Assembly: GCF_037404875.1 (NCBI RefSeq)
Contig: NZ_JBBELO010000020.1
Coordinates: 1 to 64,000, forward strand
Origin: Orlajensenia sp037404875
Lineage (GTDB): Bacteria > Actinomycetota > Actinomycetes > Actinomycetales > Microbacteriaceae
Reading direction: 5' to 3'
DNA length: 64,000 nucleotides
Part shown: positions 34,530-43,879 of the stretch, one piece after another
Numbering within the stretch: the stretch's first letter is position 1
Layout of the letters: every line of letters starts with the position of its first letter
Program-made: the position numbers and the translations under genes
Notes under the pieces: generated by a model
The model's database searches: none
Told to the model about the DNA's origin: nothing
What the model saw: the letters and a program-made list of their open reading frames with translations, nothing else

Positions 34530-35825
34530 ATGAACAGACGCAGCACTAAGAGGCTGCTTGCCGGCGCCGCCGCGCTCGGCGTGGCGGTCGCGGCACTCAC
34601 AGGATGTAGCGCCAGTGGCGGCGGCGACTCCGACGGGAAGGTCACCCTCACGTGGTGGCACAACGGGAACCAGGACCCGCTGAAGGGCCTCTGGGAAGAC
34701 GTCGCGAAGGAATTCGAGAAGTCGCACCCGAACGTGACCGTCAAGGTCACGGGCTACCAGAACGAGGACCTGCAGAAGACGCTCATCCCGAACGCACTGC
34801 GCTCCAACAACCCGCCGGACCTCTTCCAGGCCTGGGGCGGCGGAGAGCTGAAGGACCAGGTCGCCGCCGGCTACGTCAAGGACATCTCCGGCGACGTCAA
34901 GGACGAGCTCGACGCGGTCGGCCCCACGGCCAGCGGCTGGCAGATCGACGGCAAGACCTACGGACTGCCCTTCAGCTACGGCATCGAGGGCTTCTGGTAC
35001 AACAAGGACCTGTTCGCCCAGGCCGGCATCACCGACACCCCCACGACCCTGGATGAGCTGAACGAAGACGTCGCCAAGCTCAAGGCGGCGGGGATCGCGG
35101 CGCCCATCGCCGTCGGTGCGGGCGACAAGTGGCCTGCAGCGCACTGGTGGTACAACTTCGCGCTGAAGGACTGCTCCCCCGACACGCTGAAGAAGGCCCA
35201 GTCCAAGCACGTCTTCGACGACAAGTGCTTCGTCAAGGCCGGCGACGACCTCGACACGTTCCTGAAGACGGAGCCCTTCCAGGAGGGCTTCCTCGCCACT
35301 CCCGCCCAGCAGGGTGCCGGCAGCTCGGCAGGTCTGCTCGCCAACGGCAAGGCGGCCATGGAGCTCATGGGCCACTGGGAGCCCGGCGTCGTCGGAGGCC
35401 TGACGGCCGACAAGCAGGTGCCCTCGTTCCTCGGCTGGTTCAACTTCCCGGGCATCGAAGGCTCCGAAGGCGACCCGACCGCTGCCCTCGGCGGCGGCGA
35501 CGGCTTCGCCTGCTCGCAGCAGGCCCCGCCCGAGTGCGTCGAGCTGCTGAAGTACATCATGAGCACCGACGTGCAGAAGCGCTTCGGCGCGAGCGGCGCG
35601 GGCATCCCCACGGTTCAGGATGCCGCATCCAGCGTCAGCGACCCCAACCTGCAGCTGGTTCTCGCCGGCAAGCAGAAGGCGTCGTACGTTCAGCTCTGGC
35701 TCGACACGGCCTACGGCGCGACCGTCGGCGGTGCCATGAACGACGGCATCGTCAACCTCTTCGCAGGCAAGGGCTCCGCGAAGGACATCGTCACCGGCAT
35801 GCAGGACGCGGCGAAGACCGAGTAA
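34530..35825 (+). CDS. bxlE: xylo-oligosaccharide-binding lipoprotein (BxlE type)
   Basis: 431 residues. Signal peptide with lipobox ALTGC, lipidated C26. The mature part starts KVTLTWWHNGNQDPLKGLWEDVAKEFEKSHPNV, typical of CUT1 family 1 binding proteins, and has Trp-rich stretches (WPAAHWWYNF) fit for oligosaccharides. ATG follows GAGAGG by seven bases. Operon order binding protein, two permeases, GH3 beta-xylosidase matches the Streptomyces bxl operon, so xylobiose/xylotriose are the likely ligands. Confidence 0.94.
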   Translation: MNRRSTKRLLAGAAALGVAVAALTGCSASGGGDSDGKVTLTWWHNGNQDPLKGLWEDVAKEFEKSHPNVTVKVTGYQNEDLQKTLIPNALRSNNPPDLFQAWGGGELKDQVAAGYVKDISGDVKDELDAVGPTASGWQIDGKTYGLPFSYGIEGFWYNKDLFAQAGITDTPTTLDELNEDVAKLKAAGIAAPIAVGAGDKWPAAHWWYNFALKDCSPDTLKKAQSKHVFDDKCFVKAGDDLDTFLKTEPFQEGFLATPAQQGAGSSAGLLANGKAAMELMGHWEPGVVGGLTADKQVPSFLGWFNFPGIEGSEGDPTAALGGGDGFACSQQAPPECVELLKYIMSTDVQKRFGASGAGIPTVQDAASSVSDPNLQLVLAGKQKASYVQLWLDTAYGATVGGAMNDGIVNLFAGKGSAKDIVTGMQDAAKTE

Positions 35826-35833
35826 AACGCGCC

Positions 35834-36805
35834 ATGACACTCTCACGCACCATCCCAGCCGGGCCCGCGGTTTCCGCGGGCCCGGCCCCGGCTCGGCGGC
35901 CCTCGCGGGCCCGGCGGCGCAAGGGCTTGGAGATCGCCCTGTTCGTCGCTCCCGCGACCCTCGTCTACGTCGGCTTCGTCCTGGTTCCCGTCGTGCTCGC
36001 GGCCGTCTACAGCCTGTTCAAGTGGAACGGCTTCGGTCCCCTGACCGACTTCAACTTCCCGGACAACTACATCCGGGCCATCAGCGATCCCGTCTTCATC
36101 GGCGCGATCGGCCACAACCTGTTCATCGTGGTGCTCTCCCTCGTCATCCAGGGGCCGGTCGCCATCGGCATCGCGCTGCTGCTGAACCGCAGGATGCGCG
36201 GCCGCACCCTGCTGCGGGTCATCATCTTCATCCCCTACGTGCTCAGTGAGGTGATCGCGGGCCTCTCATGGAAACTGCTGCTTCAGCCGGAGGGCCCCTT
36301 CGACTCCTTCCTCTCCGCCATCGGACTCGGCGACCTCTCCCGGCTGTGGCTCGCGGACTCCGACGTCGTGCTCTGGACGATGTTCTGGATCCTGACCTGG
36401 AAGTACATCGGCTTCGCGATCATCCTCTTCCTGGCCGGCCTGCAGGGCGTTCCCGAAGAGCTCGGCGAAGCCGCCCAGATCGACGGCGCCACCTGGTGGC
36501 AGACCCAGCGGCACATCACCATTCCGCTGCTCGCCCCCACCATCCGCATCTGGGCGTTCCTGTCGATCATCGGCTCGCTGCAGCTGTTCGACATGATCTG
36601 GGTCGTCACCGGCGGCGGACCCGCCGGAGCGACGGCGACCATGGCGACCTACATGGTTCAGTTCGGATTCCAGCGCAACCAGCTGGGCTTCGGTAGCGCC
36701 GTCGCCGTGATCCTGTTCATCGTCTCCCTCATCTTCGCCCTCGTCTATCAGCGGTTCGTGTTGCGCCGCGACCTCGCGGGCTCCCTCACCCAAGGAGTGG
36801 GTTGA
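35834..36805 (+). CDS. bxlF: ABC sugar transporter permease (BxlF, MalF type)
   Basis: 323 residues, six membrane helices after a Pro/Arg-rich N terminus; LEIALFVAPATLVYVGFVLVPVVLAAVYSLFKW is the opening helix. EAA loop EAAQIDGATWWQTQRHITIPLLAPT; GGGPAGATATMATYMVQFGF follows. ATG eight bases after the binding-protein stop. Only a weak ribosome-binding site is visible, so coupling is likely. Confidence 0.94.
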   Translation: MTLSRTIPAGPAVSAGPAPARRPSRARRRKGLEIALFVAPATLVYVGFVLVPVVLAAVYSLFKWNGFGPLTDFNFPDNYIRAISDPVFIGAIGHNLFIVVLSLVIQGPVAIGIALLLNRRMRGRTLLRVIIFIPYVLSEVIAGLSWKLLLQPEGPFDSFLSAIGLGDLSRLWLADSDVVLWTMFWILTWKYIGFAIILFLAGLQGVPEELGEAAQIDGATWWQTQRHITIPLLAPTIRIWAFLSIIGSLQLFDMIWVVTGGGPAGATATMATYMVQFGFQRNQLGFGSAVAVILFIVSLIFALVYQRFVLRRDLAGSLTQGVG

Positions 36806-36807
36806 CC

Positions 36808-37704
36808 ATGACCTCCACCACCATGACGGCGCGGCGCACCTCGCCGCGCACCGCCAGCGGCTCATCCGGCGGACCGACCAAGCGCGGCTTCGACTGGGGC
36901 CAGCCCTTCGTCTACCTGATCGCGCTCATCATCGTCGGCATCACGATCGTGCCGGTGGCGTACATCTGGATCGGCGGCTTCCGCACCACGGCCCAGATCA
37001 ACGAGAGCCCGGCCGCCTGGCCGAACCCTTGGGTGTTCAGCAGCTACGCCTCCGTGCTCACCTCGCCGAGCTTCTGGCAGCAGGTGGCAAACAGCACCAT
37101 CACCGCCCTGGCCACGACCATCGGCGTCGTCATCCTCGGCGTGATGGCCGCGTTCGTCATCGCCCGCTACCAGTTCAAGGGCCGCGACGCGATCTACTCG
37201 ATGTTCACCGCCGGACTGCTCTTCCCCATCACCGTGGCGATCCTGCCGCTCTACCTGATGCTGAAGAACATCGGCCTGCTCGGAACACTCGCGGGCGTCT
37301 TCGTGCCGCAGATCGCGTTCGCGCTGCCGACGACCATCATCATCCTCGTGCCGTTCCTGCGGGCCATCCCCGCCGAGCTCGAGGATGCCGCAGCGATCGA
37401 CGGAACCAGCCGGTTCGGCTTCTTCTGGCGCATCCTGCTGCCGCTGTCGGGACCGGGACTCGTGACCGTCGGCGTGCTCGCCTTCGTCGGCAGCTGGAAC
37501 GCCTACCTGCTGCCGCTGCTCATGCTGAGCGACGCGTCGACGTACACCCTGCCCTTGGGCGTGCAGCAGTTCTCCACGCAGTACTCCCAGGACACGGCGG
37601 CGGTGCTCGCGTTCACGTCGCTCGCGATGCTGCCCGCCATCCTGTTTTTCACCATCGCCCAGCGCCGCATCGTCGGCGGCCTCACCGGGGCGGTGAAGGG
37701 ATGA
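36808..37704 (+). CDS. bxlG: ABC sugar transporter permease (BxlG, MalG type)
   Basis: 298 residues with six helices. EAA loop EDAAAIDGTSRFGFFWRILLPLSGPG; the C terminus FFTIAQRRIVGGLTGAVKG is the MalG-type tail. ATG 36808 has AAGGAG ten bases upstream; an overlapping TTG at 36802 is nearer to it and cannot be excluded. Its stop overlaps the beta-xylosidase ATG (ATGA). Needs an ATPase encoded elsewhere. Confidence 0.94.
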   Translation: MTSTTMTARRTSPRTASGSSGGPTKRGFDWGQPFVYLIALIIVGITIVPVAYIWIGGFRTTAQINESPAAWPNPWVFSSYASVLTSPSFWQQVANSTITALATTIGVVILGVMAAFVIARYQFKGRDAIYSMFTAGLLFPITVAILPLYLMLKNIGLLGTLAGVFVPQIAFALPTTIIILVPFLRAIPAELEDAAAIDGTSRFGFFWRILLPLSGPGLVTVGVLAFVGSWNAYLLPLLMLSDASTYTLPLGVQQFSTQYSQDTAAVLAFTSLAMLPAILFFTIAQRRIVGGLTGAVKG

Positions 37705-40070
37705 CCGACACGATGACGGATGCGGCCGCCTGGCAGGACCGCACCCTCCCGACCGAGGAACGCGTCGAGGCGCTGCTCGCCGCGATGTCGGTGCGCGAGA
37801 AGGTCGCCCAGCTCTATGGGGTCTGGGTCGGCGCCTCGGCGGAGGGTGGCGACGTCGCCCCCCACCAGCACGACCTGAACGACGACGTCGACCTCGATGA
37901 GCTGTTGCCTGCGGGTCTCGGGCAGTTGACCCGGCCCTTCGGCACGGCACCCGTCGATCCCGCCGTCGGCGCCCTGTCGCTGCTGCGCACGCAGCAGCGC
38001 ATCATGCGCGCCGGCCGCTTCGGCATCCCGGCGATGGCCCACGAGGAGTGCCTCGCGGGCTTCGCCGCCTGGCAGGCCACCGCCTACCCGGTGCCGCTGA
38101 GCTGGGGAGCCAGCTTCGACCCCCAGCTCGTGGAGCGCATGGCGCAGCACATCGGGGCCGATATGCGCTCCCTCGGCGTGCACCAGGGTCTCGCTCCCGT
38201 GCTCGACGTTGTGCGCGACGCCCGCTGGGGCCGCGTCGAGGAGACCATCGGAGAGGACCCCTATCTCGTCGGCACGGTCGCATCCGCCTACATCCGCGGC
38301 CTCGAGTCGGCCGGCATCGTCGCGACGCTGAAGCACTTCGTGGGCTACTCCGCGTCGCGCGCCGGCCGCAACCTCGCCCCCGTCTCCATCGGCCGGCGCG
38401 AGCTCGCCGACGTGCTGCTGCCTCCCTTCGAGATGGCGGTACGGGAGAGCGGCGTGCGCTCGGTCATGAACGCGTACACCGACATCGACGGCGTTCCGAC
38501 GGCCGCGGACGCGTCGCTGCTCACCGACCTGCTGCGCGAGGCCTGGGGCTTCGAGGGCACGGTCGTCGCCGACTACTTCGCGATCGGGTTCCTCCACCTG
38601 CTGCACGGTGTCGCCGAGGATTGGACGGCCGCCGCCGCCCTCGCCCTCGGCGCCGGCATCGACGTGGAGCTGCCGACGGTGAAGGCCTTCAGCGCGCCCT
38701 TCGTCGAGGCGGTGGAAGCGGGCCGCATCGACGAGGCGCTCATCGACCGCGCCCTGCGGCGGGTGCTGCGACAGAAGGCGGAGTTCGGCATGCTCGACGC
38801 CGACTGGTCGCCGATCCCCTCGGCGCTGGCGGGAGCCGACCTTTCCGACGCGGAGGCGCTGCGCGGTCGCATCGACCTCGACACCGCCGAGAACCGTTCC
38901 CTCGCCCGCACGCTCGCGGAGCGCTCGATCGTGCTGCTGCGCAACGACGGGGTGCTGCCGCTCGGCGCGGGCACGGATGCTCCGACGCGCATCGCGGTCA
39001 TCGGTCCGAACGCCGATGACCCGTACGCGGTGCTCGGTTGCTACTCGTTCCCCTCTCACGTGGGGGTGCAGCATCCGCATCTCCCCCTCGGCATCGAGCT
39101 CCCGACCCTGCTCGAATCACTCCGCGCGGAGTTCCCCGACGCCGAGATTCGGCACGCGCTCGGCACCACCGTCGACGGTGGTGAGCTCGACGGTTTCGAC
39201 GCCGCAGTGTCTGCCGCAGCAGAGGCCGACGTGGTCGTGCTCGTGCTCGGCGACCGGGCGGCCCTGTTCGGCCGGGGCACGAGCGGCGAGGGCTGCGACG
39301 CGCCGAGCCTCTCGCTGCCCGGTGCGCAGCAGCAGCTGCTGGATGCGGTGCTCGCCTCCGGCACGCCGACGATCGTGACGCTGCTGGCCGGCCGGCCCTA
39401 CGCCCTCGGACGGGCGACGACGGATGCGGCCGCCATCGTGCAGGCGTTCTTCCCGGGCGAGGAGGGCACCGGCGCGATCGCCGGCATCCTCAGCGGCCGG
39501 GTGAACCCCGCTGGCCGGTTGCCGGTGAGCGTTCCGGCGCATCCGGGGGCCCAGCCCTCGACCTACCTCGCGTCGCCGCTCGCGACGGCGAGCGATGTCT
39601 CGAACATCGACCCGACCGCGGCGTATCCGTTCGGCCACGGCCTGGGTTACTCCGCCTTCGAGTGGAACGGCGCGTCGCAGTCGGCCGCGGAAGCGGCGAC
39701 CGATGCCTCGGTGCAGGTCTGGATCGAGGTGGCCAACACCGGTGATCGGGCCGGCAGCGACGTCGTGCAGCTCTACCTCCACGACCCGGTTGCCAGCATC
39801 GTGCGCCCGGTGCAACGACTCATCGGCTTCGCCCGCGTGGACCTGGGCGCGGGCGAGCGCGTGCGGGTGCGCTTCGAGGTACCGGCCGACCTGACGAGCT
39901 TCACCGGAGCCGACGGCCGCCGCATCGTCGAGCCGGGCGAGATCGTGCTCGGCTTCGGCCGTTCGAGCGGCGACATCGTCTCGGCGCACTCGGTGCGGCT
40001 CACGGGAGAGGTGCGCCACGTCGACCACACGCGCAGGCTGCACGCCTCGGTGAGCGTGGACCCGGCCTAG
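37701..40070 (+). CDS. bxlA: beta-xylosidase, GH3
   Basis: 789 residues, three-domain GH3 enzyme without signal peptide. N-terminal barrel: WGASFDPQLVERMAQHIGADMRSLGVHQGLAPVLDVVRDARWGRVEETIGEDPYLVG and TLKHFVGYS. The nucleophile is D291 in GTVVADYFAIGFLH. The alpha/beta sandwich includes IAVIGPNADDPYAVLGCYSF and GRGTSGEGCDAP; a fibronectin III-like domain ends it (SDVVQLYLHDPVASIVRPVQRLIGF). It cuts imported xylo-oligosaccharides to xylose. Coupled to bxlG. A strong hairpin follows its stop. Confidence 0.95.
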   Translation: MTDTMTDAAAWQDRTLPTEERVEALLAAMSVREKVAQLYGVWVGASAEGGDVAPHQHDLNDDVDLDELLPAGLGQLTRPFGTAPVDPAVGALSLLRTQQRIMRAGRFGIPAMAHEECLAGFAAWQATAYPVPLSWGASFDPQLVERMAQHIGADMRSLGVHQGLAPVLDVVRDARWGRVEETIGEDPYLVGTVASAYIRGLESAGIVATLKHFVGYSASRAGRNLAPVSIGRRELADVLLPPFEMAVRESGVRSVMNAYTDIDGVPTAADASLLTDLLREAWGFEGTVVADYFAIGFLHLLHGVAEDWTAAAALALGAGIDVELPTVKAFSAPFVEAVEAGRIDEALIDRALRRVLRQKAEFGMLDADWSPIPSALAGADLSDAEALRGRIDLDTAENRSLARTLAERSIVLLRNDGVLPLGAGTDAPTRIAVIGPNADDPYAVLGCYSFPSHVGVQHPHLPLGIELPTLLESLRAEFPDAEIRHALGTTVDGGELDGFDAAVSAAAEADVVVLVLGDRAALFGRGTSGEGCDAPSLSLPGAQQQLLDAVLASGTPTIVTLLAGRPYALGRATTDAAAIVQAFFPGEEGTGAIAGILSGRVNPAGRLPVSVPAHPGAQPSTYLASPLATASDVSNIDPTAAYPFGHGLGYSAFEWNGASQSAAEAATDASVQVWIEVANTGDRAGSDVVQLYLHDPVASIVRPVQRLIGFARVDLGAGERVRVRFEVPADLTSFTGADGRRIVEPGEIVLGFGRSSGDIVSAHSVRLTGEVRHVDHTRRLHASVSVDPA

Positions 40071-40090
40071 CGACCGCGCCCCGCCGATGA

Positions 40091-40130
40091 AAGGGGGTGT
40101 CCCGTGTCGACTGGCACGGGACATCCCCTT
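40091..40130 (+). terminator. terminator hairpin after bxlA
   Basis: AAGGGG-TGTCCCGTG pairs with CACGGGAC-A-TCCCCTT around a short loop, about 16 bp, beginning 21 bases after the stop. No T-run is seen. Confidence 0.8.
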
Positions 40131-40159
40131 CGTCGCGTTGGACCGCGGGATGCGGACCG

Positions 40160-40262
40160 TCCCGTCGCCGAACCCGCAGATATGGTGGGGCCGCTCGCCG
40201 AGCCCGCAGAAATGGTGGGTCCCCTCTAACCGAGCCCGCAGTTATGGTGGGTCCTCCGCCGG
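40160..40262. repeat. three tandem copies of a ~30-bp unit
   Basis: Units of the form GARCCCGCAGNNATGGTGGG begin near 40170, 40200 and 40231, differing at two central bases (AT, AA, TT) and in the GC-rich spacer. A fourth, degenerate unit (ACCCGCAATTACTGCG) follows at about 40267. It fills the gap between bxlA and the convergent membrane-protein gene; no gene is visible. Confidence 0.8.
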
Positions 40263-40337
40263 TGGTACCCGCAATTACTGCGTCCTCGGGGGCGGGACGG
40301 GTACGGCTACGGGCTCGCGGGTGGGGACGGTGCGGGT

Positions 40338-41285
40338 CTACGGCTTGCGGGCGGCCGCAGTGCCACTCAACGACTCGCCACCCTGCCACACCAGGAGCCA
40401 GTCTCCGGGCGATTGCTCCCCGGGGGAGCCGTCGGCGTTGCGCGAGGTTATTGGTGCCTCCCAGCTGAGCCGAAGCGGCGCCCGCGCGATGCTGCCCTCG
40501 AGAACGCAGCTGGAGAGGTAGGTCCTCTCGGGAGGGATGACGATGAGGCACACCTGCCCGGAGTCGTCGCGCGCGGCGTAGGCGCTCGGACCGAACTCGT
40601 CACCCGGGCTCAACAGCCGGAAGGACTCGGAACGGAAGCTCGGGGCGAGGGCGACCGCCGGCAGATCATTGGGCTCCTGGGGCCGGTCGAAGATGCTCGC
40701 CACGGCCGGCGCTTGGTCGACGGCGGCCTCCGTGCTGGTCGACGTGCCCGTCGGCGCCGACGCCTCGGACGGGACGCCCTTGGGGAGGGCAGCCCCGATG
40801 GCCCCTCCGATTAACAGCCCGGCGGCGAGAGCCGCCGCGGCAACGAGGACGATCCTCCCGCGCGACGCCGGCGCCGGCTTCGAGTCCCGCTCAGGCTTCG
40901 ACTCCCGCTCGGAGGACGACGCCTGCTCCGACGACGGATGGGTCCCCTGCGCCGTCCCCCTCATAGCCGCCGACTGGAGCACCACCGCGGCATCCGCAGC
41001 CGTCACCGCTTCGAGCGCGAATCGGCGCTGCATGCTCCGGCGCTTCTGCGCCTCGGCCAGCTGGTGCGCCGCGCCATCGCGGTCGCGACCGTCGGCGGCG
41101 TAAGCGTTACGCTGCAGCACGCGGATCTGGGCGAGGGGCGACTCCCGCCCACTCGGAGCGGCGTCATCGGGGTGATCAACCCACCACAGCTCGTCGATCA
41201 CGTCGCCGTCTCCGGCGAACTTCTGCTGCACGCTTCGGCGCAGCGCCTCGTCTGCGATCACACGTTCGTAGGCCGTCGTCGCCAC
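40338..41285 (-). CDS. hypothetical single-pass membrane protein
   Basis: 315 residues; family not recognised. The N-terminal ~135 residues are charged and helical (VLQRNAYAADGRDRDGAAHQLAEAQKRR), with a Ser/Lys/Glu linker, then one membrane segment at about 144-167 (RIVLVAAAALAAGLLIGGAIGAAL). The outer ~145 residues include a Ser/Thr-rich stretch and a domain with two cysteines (VCLIVIPPERTYLSSC) that may form a disulfide. The topology suggests sensing or scaffolding, without evidence. GTG start. It converges on bxlA and is 126 bp downstream of the LacI gene on the same strand. Confidence 0.8.
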   Translation of the reverse strand: MATTAYERVIADEALRRSVQQKFAGDGDVIDELWWVDHPDDAAPSGRESPLAQIRVLQRNAYAADGRDRDGAAHQLAEAQKRRSMQRRFALEAVTAADAAVVLQSAAMRGTAQGTHPSSEQASSSERESKPERDSKPAPASRGRIVLVAAAALAAGLLIGGAIGAALPKGVPSEASAPTGTSTSTEAAVDQAPAVASIFDRPQEPNDLPAVALAPSFRSESFRLLSPGDEFGPSAYAARDDSGQVCLIVIPPERTYLSSCVLEGSIARAPLRLSWEAPITSRNADGSPGEQSPGDWLLVWQGGESLSGTAAARKP

Positions 41286-41411
41286 AGAGCCCCCGCATCA
41301 TCCGAATGGTGCTCGACATCCTTGCACGGACACGGCACCATCATCGCTCGGCGCGGGCGAGCCGACGCTCCGGAATCCGCGCTGTGCAGTAGGAACTGCA
41401 CGCCGGCGACC

Positions 41412-42437
41412 TCAGGCCGCGCGCGGCGGGGCGGTGCTGTCGCGCACGACGAGGTTCGTCGCCAGGTCGAGCCTGGGCGTGGATGCCGGCCGCTCGGTGT
41501 TCATGCGGATCGCGATGCGGGTCGCCTCCTCGCCCATACGGCGGAGCGGCTGGTGCACCGTCGTCAGGCGCGGGCTCATCCAGCGGGTGAGCGAGATGTC
41601 GTCGTAGCCGACGACGGAGAGGTCGTCGGGCACGCGCAGGTTGAGCGCCCGCGCCGTGTCGAGAACGCCGAGCGCCTGCAGGTCGCTGCCCGCGAAGATG
41701 GCCGTGGGCGGGTCGTCGAGTTCGAGCAGCTCGCGGGAGTGCAGGCGCCCACCGCTGACGTGGAAGTCGCCGAAACGGATGAGGGCCGGATCGATCGAGA
41801 GGCCGGCCGTGTTCATGGCGGAGCGATAGCCGTCGACGCGCGCGAGCGAGCACATCATGTCTTCGGGCCCGGTGATCGCCGCGATGCGCGTGTGGCCCAG
41901 CTCGATGAGATGTCGGGTGGCCAGCAGCCCGCCCGACCAGTTCGCCGATCCGACGGAGGGCACCTCGGGAGACGGGTCCCCGGCCGGGTCGATGATCACG
42001 AAGGGGATGGCGCGGGACTGCAGCTGCTCGCGGTATTCGGGGGCGAGGTCCGAAAAGACGAGCACGATGCCCACGGGGCGACGGCGCATCACGCCCTCGA
42101 TCCAGTCGGGTGCCGGCGAGTGCCTGCTGCCGCTCTCGGTGAGCACCACCGAGAGGCCGTGCTCCTTCGCGACCGCCTCGACCCCGGCGATGATCTCCAT
42201 CGACCAGATGCTCTCGAGCTCATGGAAGACCAGCTCCACCAACTGCGAACGCGTCGTGTCGCCCCCGGTGCGACGCTCGTAGCCCCGCTGCGCCAGCAGC
42301 ACCTCCACGCGTGCGCGGGTCGCTGCCGACACGTCCGACCGGCCGTTGAGCACCTTCGAGATCGTGGACAACGAGACCCCGGCCTCTTCGGCGACGGCGG
42401 CGAGCGTCACGCGCTCCTGAGCGGCATCAGTGGTCAC
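41412..42437 (-). CDS. LacI-family repressor (BxlR/XylR type)
   Basis: 341 residues. N-terminal HTH VTLAAVAEEAGVSLSTISKVLNGRSDVSAATRARV is the LacI signature; the rest is a periplasmic-binding-like sensor (GIVLVFSDL, GGLLATRHLIELGHTRIAAITGP, PTAIFAGSDLQALGVLDTARALNLRVPDDLSVVGYDD). It lies divergent from xylA, next to the bxl operon, and probably represses bxl, xylanase and perhaps xylAB through CGAAA...TTTCG sites. The GTG start has imperfect ACTTTC/GAAAGT and CGAAAC motifs just upstream (42448-42478) that may serve autoregulation. Confidence 0.93.
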   Translation of the reverse strand: MTTDAAQERVTLAAVAEEAGVSLSTISKVLNGRSDVSAATRARVEVLLAQRGYERRTGGDTTRSQLVELVFHELESIWSMEIIAGVEAVAKEHGLSVVLTESGSRHSPAPDWIEGVMRRRPVGIVLVFSDLAPEYREQLQSRAIPFVIIDPAGDPSPEVPSVGSANWSGGLLATRHLIELGHTRIAAITGPEDMMCSLARVDGYRSAMNTAGLSIDPALIRFGDFHVSGGRLHSRELLELDDPPTAIFAGSDLQALGVLDTARALNLRVPDDLSVVGYDDISLTRWMSPRLTTVHQPLRRMGEEATRIAIRMNTERPASTPRLDLATNLVVRDSTAPPRAA

Positions 42438-42484
42438 TTTTCGATACTAGCGGCGAAACTATCGGAAAGTCTCCGAAACTCGCC

Positions 42485-42528
42485 GTTGCCTGTTGGGCCG
42501 GACTGATATAGGTTGTTACCTACAACAA
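42485..42528 (+). promoter_or_regulatory. xylA promoter and operator
   Basis: TTGCCT (42485-42490) and TATAGG (42507-42512) are 16 bases apart. Directly downstream TTGTT-ACCTAC-AACAA (42513-42528) is an inverted repeat covering the likely start site. Its TTGTT/AACAA halves resemble XylR/ROK sites, though the spacing differs from the 17-bp sites near the ROK gene. Confidence 0.65.
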
Positions 42529-42556
42529 TTCGATTCATCGAGGAATCCGGAGCATC

Positions 42557-43747
42557 ATGACCACCCCCACCCGCGCCGACAAGTTCTCGTTCGGCCTCTG
42601 GACCATCGGCTACAACGGCACCGACCCCTTCGGCGGCCCGACGCGCAACCCACTCGACGTCGTCCACGCGGTCGAGAAGCTCTCCGAGCTCGGCGCCTAC
42701 GGCCTCACCTTCCACGACGACGACCTGTTCGCCTTCGGCTCCACGGATGCGGAGCGCCAGAAGCAGATCGACCGCCTCAAGCAGGTGCTCGCCGACACCG
42801 GCATCATCGTGCCGATGGTGACCACGAACCTGTTCAGCGCTCCCGTCTTCAAGGACGGCGGCTTCACCTCCAACGACCGCTCCGTTCGGCGTTTCGCCCT
42901 GCGCAAGGTGCTGCGCAACATCGACCTGGCCGCCGAGCTCGGCGCCAAGACGTTCGTCATGTGGGGTGGCCGCGAGGGCGCGGAGTACGACTCCGCGAAG
43001 GACATCCGCCAGGCGCTCGAGCGCTACCGCGAGGCCGTGAACCTCCTCGGCGACTACGTGACCGACAAGGGCTACGACATCCGCTTCGCCATCGAGCCCA
43101 AGCCCAACGAGCCCCGCGGCGACATCCTGCTGCCCACGCTCGGCCACGCGATCGCCTTCATCGACTCGCTGGAGCGCCCCGAGCTGGTCGGCCTCAACCC
43201 CGAGGTCGGGCACGAGCAGATGGCCGGGCTCAACTTCGCGGCGGGCATCGCCCAGGCGCTGTACCACGGCAAGCTCTTCCACATCGACCTGAACGGCCAG
43301 CGCGGCGTGAAGTACGACCAGGACCTCGTGTTCGGTCACGGCGACCTGCACAACGCCTTCGCACTCGTCGACCTGCTCGAGAACGGCGGCCTGAACGGCG
43401 GCCCCTCCTACGACGGCCCGCGCCACTTCGACTACAAGCCGAGCCGCACCGAGGACGAGACGGGCGTCTGGGACTCCGCGTCCGCGAACATGCGCACCTA
43501 CCTGCTGCTCAAGGAGCGCGCCGCGGCATTCCGCGCCGACCCCGAGGTGCAGGAGGCGCTCGAGGCCGCCAAGGTGTTCGAGCTCGCCCAGCCGACCCTC
43601 GGCGAGGGCGAGAGCTACGACGACCTGCTCGCCGACCGCTCGGCGTTCGAGGACTTCGACGCCAACGCCTACCTCGGTGGCAAGGGCTTCGGCTTCGTGC
43701 GCCTGCAGCAGCTCGCCACCGAGCACCTGCTCGGCGCGCGCGGCTGA
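42557..43747 (+). CDS. xylA: xylose isomerase
   Basis: 396 residues, the short class I type of actinobacteria. It isomerises D-xylose to D-xylulose (also glucose/fructose) using two divalent metals. The catalytic histidine is H53 in LTFHDDDLF; TTNLFSAPVFKDGGFTSNDRSVRRFAL, VMWGGREGAEY, metal ligand E180 in IEPKPNEPRGD, NPEVGHEQMAGLNF, HIDLNGQRGVKYDQDLVFGHGD and HFDYKPSRTED are all present. ATG with GGAG upstream. Divergent from the LacI gene and 132 bp ahead of xylB. Confidence 0.98.
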   Translation: MTTPTRADKFSFGLWTIGYNGTDPFGGPTRNPLDVVHAVEKLSELGAYGLTFHDDDLFAFGSTDAERQKQIDRLKQVLADTGIIVPMVTTNLFSAPVFKDGGFTSNDRSVRRFALRKVLRNIDLAAELGAKTFVMWGGREGAEYDSAKDIRQALERYREAVNLLGDYVTDKGYDIRFAIEPKPNEPRGDILLPTLGHAIAFIDSLERPELVGLNPEVGHEQMAGLNFAAGIAQALYHGKLFHIDLNGQRGVKYDQDLVFGHGDLHNAFALVDLLENGGLNGGPSYDGPRHFDYKPSRTEDETGVWDSASANMRTYLLLKERAAAFRADPEVQEALEAAKVFELAQPTLGEGESYDDLLADRSAFEDFDANAYLGGKGFGFVRLQQLATEHLLGARG

Positions 43748-43879
43748 CCCGACGAGATCCGCCGAACCGGCTCCGGGATGCGCACTGCGCGCCCGGAGCC
43801 GCTGGCGTATCGACGCGTTCTCTGCCCTGCTTTTTCCCCGCCCCATCCCTGACCTCCCCCTGACGCAACGGAGCATCGC

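Noticed and set aside
36802..36807. TTG at 36802 as the bxlG start
   Set aside because: ATG two codons later has usable spacing to AAGGAG and is the commoner start; the difference is two residues.
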